Shown here: one piece after another, positions 12,101 to 25,212 of the stretch
Position numbering within the stretch: the first letter of the stretch is position 1
Layout of the letters: every line of letters begins with the position of its first letter
DNA from: Saccoglossus kowalevskii
Lineage: Eukaryota; Hemichordata; Enteropneusta; Harrimaniidae
DNA length: 29,209 nucleotides
Assembly (NCBI RefSeq): GCF_000003605.2
Contig: NW_003107592.1
Location: 141,877-171,085, forward strand
Reading direction: 5' to 3'
Made by a program: the position numbers and the translations under genes
Notes under the pieces: generated by a model
What the model saw: only the letters and a program-made list of their open reading frames with translations
What the model was told of the DNA's origin: nothing
Database searches by the model: none

Positions 12101-15100
12101 TGGTGAAGTTATCATTTTTAGTAATGATTTATAAAATAAGACTATGCAACACAGGTATCTGTGTATGGGGATATTCAATGAAGACAATAATCAGCATACA
12201 CGCCAATCAAACGCATTTCCAGACATGGTAACGAAAGAAAGGTTCAATAGGTGATGTTGCTTGAAAGACACACACCAAACAAGTGCCGCAAAAAATGGTT
12301 TAATTTTGAACTCAAATTTTTTATATTGTAGCTCACATTGAAAGGCCGATCATTGACAGGGGACTATTGCTTTTGAATACCGTTACTTCATCGTAATTGA
12401 CAATCATCAAATGTGGACAGCACATTACTAAGCGCGGAAATGTCTCCGAAATACTTTTGCGTTTGTCGAATCCCTTGCGATGTTTGACGCCATTACGACG
12501 ACTTTTGTTTGTCCTGTTTTTACGTTCGATTTCACGCATAAGACGGGGACGGAAAATGGTTCATTGCATTAACAGGAATGAGTGAGATTATTGTTTTATT
12601 GAAAAACATAAAACACCTGTAATACAGCCTTTGCAAATATGCTAATAACACCAGTACATAGCCCAAGGCAAACATTATCCAGTTCTTACACATACTCACA
12701 CATTATCTCAAGAAATGTGTATGGCATGTGAATTTGTGATTATCTCAAAATTCATACGACTATTCGTAGGTGAATTTCTTGCATTATTTTTTTAACCAAT
12801 TCAACACAATTTTTGATTGACTACAGATTTTGATCAAAATTTTGAAAAAAATATGAAAAAATGTGGGTTTTAATTTGTGTAATTTGACCTTTGACACTCA
12901 AAGGGTTAGAGAAAAATCATGAAATATATTTTCTCTGTTAGAATATCCAATTGAAGAGCATGTAAATGAACAGTTGCATGTATTGTATGCTGGATCATTA
13001 AAATATGACTTATTTTGATCATTGACACATCTGTCATTTACGTAAGCACAGGTGTCACTAACAGAGTGAATAAGCCGGCCACTGTTAGCATAGTAGTTAT
13101 TGAAAAATGGAACAATATTATTGATTTTAAGGTTTTTATTATTATTGAATAAGATTTGTGATCAGTATACCCCAGTTATAATTCTACTTTAGGCTGAACA
13201 TGGACAAGAGTTACCCCTACCCTGGGTGAGTGTGCCACAGACTCAATGGGAAAGCCAACCGCACTGGGTGATATTCATTCACCAATGAATGCGACTTTGG
13301 AGGAACCTTGGTTAAGGGACGCAGATGATTGTGTTCGAATGGGCTTGGTTGACACTAAGTTGCCATTTGATAGGGAGATGATTGCACTACCATGTCATGG
13401 AGTCCCATATATTATTATAGCTTGCAATTTGCACATAAAAAAAGGGCAGGAGAGACAACGAATACAGTAATAGACAATAAGCACAGCAGCTGATGCCCTT
13501 TTACCCCTAATCACGTATGCAACAACTGATTTCAGGGAACCCTGATAAAAACATTGAAACGCACCTAGTAGTAGCATGGCTATTTCCTCTGTGATCATAT
13601 CCACATTGTGATTCGCAATCTTCTCTGTTACCAAGGTAACACAAGATCCCACCATCTCTATAGTCACATGGCAGTCATCATCTCCATTACCACGTTGGTT
13701 ACTATGGTGATCTATCACCTCAGTGACCGTCTTTTCAAGAACTGCATCTTTTGGTTGTAAAATGTTATGATCCACTAAAGTGAGTGACAGTTTGTTTTCA
13801 TCTTTCAGATTCAGTAAATTAATCTCATCGAAGAAGGTGAGGTTTGCGTCGCTGATGTCGATAAAATCCAGGAAATAAGTAACCTCTGTACGTAATCGGA
13901 ATTCATCTCGAGGAATATTTAAAACAGGAATATAGGCAGTGTCTTCAGTACTCTCTTTTGTCTGTAAAAATAAAAAAATATATATATATTTGTGTTATAA
14001 TTTTGATCAATTTGGAAGCAATGTCTGTTTGTTTGGTTCAAAATAAACAGTTAAGGTAGAAGCCTAGTCATAATTTTTGACAAAATTGGTCATAAATTGC
14101 ATGACAATGTTCATTAGTTTATTATGTACAATCATGAAGCTAATGTCCCATGGTACAATGAAATAGCATTATTTTGTGTCTTACAGTTTTTGAGAAGTTT
14201 TACGTGTTCTAATATTTCTTGAAAATTGCTATTTTTAAAACAATTCCATAAAACACAATGTTAAAGAAAAATTGCATTTTTTAACACTTTTTAAAACCCA
14301 GATTTTTTAAGTAATTCACACTAACAAAAAGTACTCCATCATTAACAATATGTGATTTTTTTCAGCCTATGTCACCGGGCTAGATTTTGAGATATTGCAT
14401 AATATCTCTGCCATAGGAAACTGTGGTAAAAGTGTTTTGCTTAATTCGGGTGGAAACAATGTTTCTGCAAAAGTTAAATGTAAACGATGTAAAATACAGC
14501 AAACATTTTACCACTATGTTATTGAGCATTCTTAACATTTTTAGAATTAAATGCAATTTTTTTGAAAGGCGCATACAAAAAAATACAAAACAAACATTTT
14601 TGACAAAAAGCTCAATAACCTTTGAAAATTTATCAGAAATGATGTCACAGAAATGACATCATAATCAGCATACACATAGAAAACATAAAGCTGACTTCAA
14701 ACATGTGTTACTAATTCGTCTCTTACAAATGCTTTATTATATTTTTATATTTTATCAATACTAAATATATTATTATAAATTTTTTTTTAAAAGGTTTATG
14801 GTTTATGGCATTTTTCAGTTATTTGCTAGAAAATTGTATAAAACATTTACAGACATTCTATAAAATTTCTGTGGAAATGAACGTTTTATCAAATTTCTAT
14901 ATTTTATAAATCCTACATGTATTACTATAAGATTTTGTTTTACAATTTTATGGTTTATGGCATTTTCATTCATTTTGATAGAAAATTCTATAAAACATTT
15001 ACAGACATTCTATAAAATTTCTGTGGAAATGAACGTTTTATCAAATTTCTATATTTTATAAATCCTACATGTATTACTATAAGATTTTGTTTTACAATTT

Positions 15101-18100
15101 TATGGTTTATGGCATTTTCATTCATTTTGATAGAAAATTCTATAAAACATTTTCGACATTCTATAAAATTTCTGTAGAAATGAATACTGTAAATAGCTCA
15201 ATTATTTGGTGAGTTTTATTGTCACTTATTTCGCTGATAGCAAAACACGCTAAATTAAATAAATACAAGTTAAAGCGAGAGGGTCGTCGTCTGCGCATGT
15301 GTGGGAATTGGGTCCCAAGCGACGAGGTGACGACTCCCTTGCTTTAATATGCAAAGTCAACAATAGAATATAGTGTTTCCTTCACCATGAATTTTATAAC
15401 AAGTTAATATCATATCCGCTAAAATTAAACTTAGTGAATATTTTCCTTCTACAGTACTGTGAAATCATTTATTTTCAGTGACATGTAATTTCACTATTTT
15501 GAGCATATTCACTGGGTTTTAGGTTCACAAATGTGTCAAGGAAACAGTGAGTTTTATTGTTATTTTACATGTTCATGTAGATTTAATTTAGCAGAACATA
15601 GAGAAATCAAAACCCAGTGAACAATTAATGCATTTACAGTATTCCATATAATATTCGCAGACATCATATATTTTGTCAAAAAGCCAATCATTCTTCAAGC
15701 ATTTGCCACGAAGACTCAGTCACAAAATTGACACCATAGTCTGCATACTAAGTATATGCATGTGCCGTACATATAAAATGCTTAATGCTGCATTAGATGC
15801 CAAGCATCTGTTATTAATGCCTCACACAGTAAACCAACACAGACATATTGTACAGAGGTTTTTCTAGAAAAAAACTGAAAGAAGGAGCACTGCAATTCAG
15901 CGACACCACCAAGTGGGGGAGATAGGGTTCTCCCTACCAGGGTATGGAGTTTTTGATAATTCTAAGTTAAATGAAGCATTCTATGGCTTTCTTGGGGCCA
16001 AAATTACTATCAGACAGGTCACAGTTGAAGACTATGGCCACATGTGATCCTTGATCAATCAGAATTTTATGGTTGCCAGGGGATCTGCTCCCTAGGGTAA
16101 GGGGGGGGGGGGCATGGCCATGGCATGAGGGCGCTGCGCCCCTGTTCCCTTGTTTAAAAAAATCCCTGTTGTACATATCATATCCTGGTAACTGTACTTT
16201 TTTATTTATTTTTTTAAAAATGTTTTTGTGCCAGGCGACAGTTCTGGACATTAAATGTCTCTGTTGTCCCCTGTATGTGCAAATTGCAAGTGCTGACACA
16301 TAGTGCATTTTTGCCACAAGAAGCCAAGTTTGAGACTACATGACAGGGCTGTGCAGCCATCTCTCTAAATGGCAAATTCAATGAGCTGTCCTGGCGTCAA
16401 CTAGGCTCAGTCGAACACAAGCACCTGCGGACTTTAACCAAGGTTCCCCAAAAGTCGCATTCGTTAGTGAATGAGTCTCGGCCAGTGGAACTGGCCTTCC
16501 CATTGAGTCTGTACTTAACCACTAGGTGAAATAAAATCTTCACCAGCCAAGGTCTGTTCATTCAGCCATACAATGACAAAAATATTCACAAAAAATAGAG
16601 ATTTGAAGATATCATAACGAAATGAACAAATCTGAGAGAGGTCTGCCCAAGGTACATATACAACAAGTTGACACGGACTACCACTCATATGATAAGCTCT
16701 GCTCGACTAAGTTGACAGCGGAGTTAAAAAGTGCAGAAAAATTTGGGTGAGAAAGTCTGATGGTGAAAAGGTCAGAGTGCAAAGGTCAGAGTGCGCCATG
16801 TACGGGTTACGCCAAGGGTTTATATAAATCCTTGGCTATGCCAACTTTGATTGGGTGTATGTTTAAGAGAGGCATCCAATCAAATCCATGTATTTTACCA
16901 AGCACAAATACGTAATCATGTATGGGGATATGTGATGGAGATCTCACTAGAATTGAACTCTGGCGTTTTGCAAAGGCTTGCAAGCAACCTTATTACATGT
17001 GCATTAATCAGACGTAGTTCTGACCAATAGCGTCACAGAACTCAGTGGGTGGTTGGAAATTTAGACAAAAATGAAGTGAAATTTTTCGCATTCAAAATTG
17101 CAAAAACGCAGGTTGTACACACTTTGCAAAAAGCAGAGAATACCAAAAACGACTCAAGATGATTTCAAATCAGGTTTCACAGACTCACTAATTTGCATTG
17201 GGATTACTAGAAATATAGTTTTTTTTGTGATTTTGTCATCATGTCCCAATTTTCTCAATTCGTGTAGGATTGTTATCACATATCAAACCCTTACATACCC
17301 TAACCTTATATATCCCTGGCTAGGAAAACTATGATTGGAGGCATGTTTTACAGATGTGTCCAATCAGATCTATGTATTTTACCAAGGTCAAATACGCTAC
17401 CTTTTGGAAAAATCACACACAGGTGATTTTTACATAGAATTTGCAATTTGTGTGATTTTGACAATCAGCTACTACTAAACCTATATTTTCAAATTTCATA
17501 ATTTATGTGGTTGACACACTCTGTGTCACCAAAACAAGTTTATCACCCTGGATTGCAGTTCCACCAATCAGTACTCACCTGTGATAGAAACCATGCGTAT
17601 ACAATAGCTGAGATGGTGGAATCTAAGTCACATGACTCATTACCAATGACAACATGAACTTTCGCATACTGATTCAAGTTATTCTGAAAAATAGAAAAAA
17701 ATAGGATTTCAGCAAAGATTCTAAGCATTAGTGATGTATCGTGAGCAGAAAACCCTAGATTCTGGATTATCTGAAGCAAAGATTCTAGGCATTAGTGTAG
17801 GTTCAGGATTATTCAAAGCAAAAATTCTAGGCATTAGTGATGTATAGTGAGTGGAACACCCTAGATTCTGGATTATCTGAAGCAAAGATTCTAGGCATTA
17901 GTGTAGGTTCAGGATTATTCAAAGCAAAAATTCTAGGCATTAGTGATGTATAGTGAGTGGAACACCCTAGATTCTGAATTATCCAAAGCAAAGATTTTAG
18001 GCATTAGTGATGTATAGTGAGTGGAACACCCTAGATTCTGGATTAACTAACACTTGAATAATAATAATAATAGTATCACAAAAGGAATGTCTGGCAGTCA

Positions 18101-21100
18101 GCACTACATGTATAAGCTCAGTGACCTCAATCATTTATGTCACATAACTATTAACAGGTATTATATCAACCCCATTACACAGCATGTTTAATTCTGTTAC
18201 CATGGTAACCGGACAAAAAAATAAAAACGTGATCAGAGTTTGAGAATTCAAACCTATGTATGCACTACAAAACTGAATTTTTAAAAAAAACAAGAAAAAT
18301 TGAAACATTGCGAAAGAAGCCTTATTTTTCATCACGTTTAATAAACAATGAATAATTAGTTACTATGACGATTTTACAGTCCGAGTGTAACATGCCATTT
18401 TGCTAGGTATAACTTTTTCACCACCAGACTTTCTCATCCAAACTTTTGAGCCAACAAAAAACAATTTGAGTCAATTTTCAGTTTTGACTCAAAAACTTTT
18501 TATATTTTAGTCCCAATCTTCTGAAAGGAAGTGCAGACTATAAACAGGACTATTTTTTTAAAATTCTGATGAAAAGTGGGAGCTGGTGGTGCAAAGGTTA
18601 AGCTGCCTCGAAGATACATGTAGTTTGCTTTTAAAAACTATCACATACTGTAGAATACTTTATTTTTGCTTGGAATTAATGTTTGCTATTTTCCCTGAAG
18701 GGATGATTAAAGGTTAAGCTGGCTCAAAGATACATGGAGTTTGCTTTTAAAAACTATCACATACTATAGAATACTTTATTTTCGCTTGGAATTAATGTTT
18801 GCTATTTTTGCTGAAGGGATGATTTAGTGAAAATAAAATCCAGCGAATATACATTTTTTCCTATGTTTTAGTGAAAATAAATTCCATACAAAACACCCAA
18901 AAAGTTTATTCAGCGAAAATTAATTCCATCTAAAATAAAGTATTCTACAGTATCTAAATTGTCAGAGTAATCTACAGTAATCATCTTCCCTTTGATTAAT
19001 GATTTGAGCGCCATCATTATTTCTGACAACATTTTGATGTGATAATTTGTTAGTTTTTATGTATTTTTCTATAACTTTGTTGATAATTTTGGACCAAATA
19101 GACATAATTTTATATTTATTACATGTCTTGATCAAAATTTTGTTAAAATTATAAATAAATTATGTGGGTTTAAAATTTTGGCAAAAGTTGACTAAGGTGC
19201 TCAGTAGGTCAAGGTAGAAGCCTATTCATAATTTTTGATAAAGTTTGTCATAAATCGCATGACAATGTTCATTGGTCTATTATGTGAAATCAAAGAGCTA
19301 TTGTCCCATGGCACCATGAAATAGCATTCTTTAGTGAGTTACAGTGACGTATTTCAAGAAACATGACATAATATTTTTCAAAAATAGCTATTTTTAGAAC
19401 AATTCCATAGAGCGCAATGTTAAACAAAAATTGCATTTTCCAACACTTTTTAAAATCCCGATTTTTGAAAAAAATCAGGAAAGCAAGAAGTACCCCATCG
19501 ATAACAATATATTATTTTTTCAGCCTATGTCACCAGCCTACAATTTGAGATATGGCATAATATCTCTGCCATAGGAACCTATAATACTACCAAAATGGCC
19601 GCTATCTACTAAAATACAACCATGATTTGCTCAAAAATTAACCTGGTGACCCCCAACTTATTTTAAGTCAATATTCTTATATTGCCAGAAGTACAATTTA
19701 TTAAAAAAATGAATAAATTCTGGGTATTTGAAATCATGAGTAGGCTTCTATCTTAATACAAAAGACAGCATGTCATCACAGTATATTTGATGACATCATA
19801 TCCCATCTTTGTCATAGCTGGTCTCCCTATGCTATAATGGTTGATCCAATATTTGATTAATAATACAACAGCAGGTTGTCTACTCTATTTATTGACATCA
19901 GATGGTCATTGAATTATTAAATACCACAAATTGCTTCACAATGTGAATACCACTTCAACCATTTGTTGTGTGCCTTTTATTTTTATGAATTAGGAAAAAA
20001 GAAACAAATCATGTTCTGATAACCCAGGAATTTTTTTAAACAAGGGAACAGGGGCGCAGCGCCCTCATGCCAATGCCATGCGCCCCCTTACCCTTGGTAG
20101 CAGATCCTCTGGCAACCATAACATTTTGAATGACCAGGGATCACAAGTGGCCGCAGTCTTCAACTGTGACCTGTCTGGTAGTAATTTTGGCCCCAAGGAA
20201 GCCATAGAATGCTCCATTTTAACTTAGAATTTTAACATATTAAAAGTTTGCATGGGGCAAACTGACAAAAATCTCTGCAATTCAAAATTGATATTGTGCT
20301 AAAGTCCCCAATCGGTCTGTCCAATCAGTAATGTAGCAACAAGAGAACACACCTAGAAAACTCAAATTTGTTTTGGAACATGATATCATTGAAGTTCAAC
20401 TGTGAATGAATTGTATTAGGCAAAGATTTCTGAATGTTTACTTTTTGTAATTTCTTGGATTGATTTGAGGACTATTTCATCAAAATAATTCATGTCAAGT
20501 TTCCATGGTGATGAAAGTGATAAACTGAAAAAACGAATTTGTCTGGCATACTGGCAGGAGATGAGTTTTTCTAAATTTGGTGAGTTCGTAACTTTCGGGA
20601 AATTTTGTCTGCACAAATTACTTAAAATCTTGAAGTTATGAGAGTCATGAAAATTGCTAGCAGTGGAAAATCAGTTTATAGTAAATTTGTTGTTGAAAAA
20701 TCTGAATGTAATGTAATTGTTTGGTGATTGGTTAAGGATTAGTGAAGACCCAATACTACCAATATACAGAGAAATATTTGTCACCTCAAATCGACTGATT
20801 GCCATTCCCTTCAAGAGTCAACAATGGTATATTCCTCCATTTTACGCCACGACTCGAAACAGTCGCTTTTGCTTGACGTGTTCATTTGCCTTCAATAACA
20901 TTTCAGTGGCTGTCACTGTTGTATTTTGAGTCATGCCGATTACATTTTGGTTCAAATTCAGGTAGCTATCGCCAAAAGAACAAATACAATTAAAGCAATA
21001 ACAATGCTTTTGCCCTTGGTTTAAACCTTAGTCGGGAAATGAGTATTTTGGGGAGTATCTCTCACAATTTATATCACCCTGTAACAGACTGACGGCATTA

Positions 21101-24100
21101 CCGCATATCGATGGTCGATGGGGTCTATTCTCACAGATAATACTGGATTAACGTTATCAAAAACTATGTTAAGATGAACACAACCATCCAGTACACCCCC
21201 ATTCCTTGAGGAATGGTAAATGGGGACAAAATCAATGACAACACACACACCATTCGGGAACAAAATACCAAAGAACTGTATTCTTCATTGTACCGCTCCG
21301 AAATACAAGACACACTAACTAAAAAAAAAAAGACTGAGGGATAACATAATGACATTATAATTCAATCATGTGACTTTAAAGCCAGCACATAATAGACCAA
21401 GAGAAGTTATATGCGTACTATTTCCATATATGGATTGCAGTGTTCCCGTCAAATGTAGATTCCCAGGGTGGGTGATGTTTCATGAATACATGTATACACA
21501 AAACTATATTAATGTCTGTGTAATTAAATAATTCCATGACAATACATATAGACTGAGTAACTGGGTCATCATCTATCTAAACACTACACCAGTTGAACCC
21601 CGGTAGCTCCAGCGTAATAGTAATTTCAGCATACTACTGATCTGATTGCTATTTTTAATAATAACCATGAACATTCTTGAAGTATGATTTTACAATTATT
21701 GTAATTTCAGGTTTATTGTTGGAATGTGATCAGTTCTTGTACATGTATTTTGCAAATTGCTGGCATTCTGAACGTACATATACATTGTAGTAGTGTCAGT
21801 GATAACGCAGAGCTAATAACGATGTGTACATCATACAATGCCACAAAATAAGTTGACAACAGAATGTATATTAATGTAAGTAACAAGGTTTTACAAATGC
21901 AATGACATACTTAGAACATTTGTCATGTTCACTGAATACCATTAGCCTGTTGTACATACAAATCAGCTTGTCTAGACAAGATAATTATTGTACCACATGT
22001 CAAAAGAAGCAACTAGTAAAATGCGCTTTAATTCATCCATAATAAATGGAAAATAAACAAAAGATTATTTTTGGTGATGGCTGAGCTTTAAAAAAACAAA
22101 GAATTTTTTTGAAATATTAATGTGTTTTAGTCAATGATAGACAACATTGTAGGTGTCATTAAATACATAATTGTAGTCACTATAGACATTGTAGACAATT
22201 GTAGATGTCTAGGTAGACATAATTGTAGACAATTGTAGATGTCAATATAGACATCATTGTAGACAATTGTAGATGACAATATAGACATCATTGTAGACAA
22301 TTGTAGATGTCATTATAGACATCATTGTAGGCAATTGTAGATGTCTAGATAGACATCATTGTAGACAATTGTAGATGTCAATATAGACATCATTGTAGAC
22401 AATTGTATATGTCTAGATAGACATTGTAGACAATTGTAGATGTCATTATAGACATCATTGTAGACAATTGTAGATGTCAATAAATACATGATTGTAGATG
22501 TCGAGATAGACATCATTGTAGACAACTGTAGATGTCATTATAGACATTGTAGACAATTGTAGATGTCAATATATACATCATTGTAGACAATTGTAGATGT
22601 CGTTATATACATCATTGTAGACAATTGTAGATGTCATTGTAGACAATTGTAGATATCAATATATACATCATTGTAGACAATTGTAGATGTCATTATAGAC
22701 ATCATTGTAGACAATTGTAGATGTCAATATAGATATCATTGTAGACGTCATTATATGAAGTTTGCAATCACAGAGATCTAGAAATCTTTGGTTATCTAAA
22801 TATATTCTATTCTATTCTATTCTATTCTATTCTATTCTATTCTATTCTATTCTATTCTATTCTATTCTATTCTATTCTATTCTATTCTATTCTATTCTAT
22901 TTGCAGGCTTTCTGTATTTATTATACATTTTTGGCACCTTAGTAGATGATTCAATTAGCACACTGTATTTGACAAGCCACACCTCTTAGTGATTTAGATG
23001 GTACCCAGACATTAGCAACCTGCTGGTATTTTCCCAAAATGTCCTAAGCTAATTTTGAAACAACTGCCTCTATAATTTTGTTCATGACTTTGTGAAGGCT
23101 TTTAAATTTTTTACCCTCAGACTTTCTCGCCCAAATTTACACGTTTTTCTTATACTTTTCAATATTTTTGGAAATGAACCCTTTTTTGGAGCCAACAGAC
23201 AAAATTTGAGTTAATTTTCAGCTTTACTCAAAACATTCTGCTATTTTTGTCCCAGTCTTCTGAAGGAAATTGCATACTATAATACAGGAGTACTTTGTGA
23301 ATGTGTGATGAAAAGTAGAAACTGGCTGTGAAAAGGCTAAAAGTTTCTTCTGGTATAACCGGACAACTGCCAATTTGACCTCTGTATGGAGTATATGTCT
23401 ATCGTGACCTCAGTGAAATGTTGAGACCTTCCCTAATGTGATTTGCAGAAATATGTCTGACGTAAAACTAAAACGGTTAGTAGTACTCTGCCTGCTGCGT
23501 TTAAAGATGACCTCTGTTCATATCAACCATGGGAAGAATGTTATAAATATGATATGACAAAATACCGGTAATGTCATCCAAGGATGGAAGTCTGCAACGC
23601 TTGATAAGAAACAATGAATGAAATACCGAACTTCACTGAGGCATCAACAAAAAAAAAAGTGTTTTTCAATTCACTGTGAGATCCTGCATATTCTGTGAAA
23701 GGCGTGACCCTAATGTCTTACACAAAAATTTAATCAAACGAATTTGAAAGATTTTGACTTTGAGATATCCTAACTTAATCAAAATTGAACATCATAAAAT
23801 GTGTATTGCACATTATTAATTAATTAAGCATAGAGATACCCTACAATACTTTGACGAATCACACAAGATGATTGGACGCCATTACAACACTTTGTCCTGT
23901 TTTTTTATCTAATTTCGCACATAATTTGGAATACATAATGAACAAAAAAATGATATATTGCCTTGATGCCTATTGAGCTTTTCTTGGTGCCCTTCACTAT
24001 TCCAAATATATTCTGACAAGCTAAGGGACAACATCAAAAGTTCAATGTAGGATAAGAAACTTAATTCCTTTAGTTTTTTTCCACCCCCCCCCTCCCCACT

Positions 24101-25117
24101 GAAACTTAATTGATAAGTATTGATGATTGCGTCAGACTGCATTCACCATCAAATACATATTATTTGATAATCAAACAGTAGTATGGCATAAAAATTACAT
24201 ATTTACACTCCAACCAAACCATTTTCTCGTCTTGGATTTTTTTTTTTAATTATTTTCTGTTGTGTTTGTCCATGATTGGATAGAAAAAAAAAAAACTACA
24301 AATACTCCAAGATTTTTTTGACTTCATTAAAAAATAAAATTGTTTTTGTAGGATGGAAACTTTTTGAGGCCAACCCCTTTCCTCAAACTAAAGCAAATAA
24401 GTTTTTTATCCGACATCGATCTTTTGATGTTGTCCCTAAGACCCTTTTATAAATTTCAGCCTAGTCCCGGATTTGTCTAAAACTACCTAATTAGAAACAT
24501 CAAACTCAACCAGGAACATCAAAACTAACCATATTACATATTATTAAAAACAAGAGGTTAATTTTAAGATAATTCACGTGGATGATTGACTAAATTTGTG
24601 GGTATTTTACATATTATGGTAGATTGTAACAAAATCTGTACGACAACATATTTTTTCACATCTCATCATGTGTGAATCTAAATAATTCTACAGTAAATAA
24701 TAGTGAACAAAATCAATCGTTTGACCACTAGTATAATAATTCCTGTTTTGCAATGCCAAGAGTTGAGCTAATTGGTGAGATAAAAAGTGTCTTACTGACT
24801 CTGAGTGAAGGAAAAAACAACCAGAGACAGTATACAGTCCTAAGATAATATGATTTGTACTACCAATGACAAATCTTAATCAGTGCCATGGAGTCCAGAC
24901 AATTGTTTTTAAACTAACCTAAAACATTGTTTGGAGATACAGCTAATGAAGCAAATAAAGTAACATTTATTTTTTGTGGATTTTATGTAATGCAAAATTT
25001 GATTAGCAATTTATGCAGCTCCTTTTTAATTTAAATAGTAAGCCCCTGATTCAAAAGTGTTAAAACAAACAAACAAACAAACAAACAAACAAACAAACAA
25101 ACAAACAAATAAACAAA

Positions 25118-25212
<95 letters not shown>

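Noticed and set aside
13246-13775. Open frames at 13246-13470 and the left end of 13395-13775
   Set aside because: The first lies in a dispersed repeat; in the second only the part above 13565 is exon.
20416-20616. Minus-strand MNYFDEIVLKSIQEI as a candidate PRUNE first exon
   Set aside because: It resembles the family start loosely, but its donor phase would create a stop on joining exon 2; the 26841-26876 exon fits fully.
22322-22525. Minus-strand frame with repeated TIVYNDVY
   Set aside because: Produced by the 34-bp satellite.
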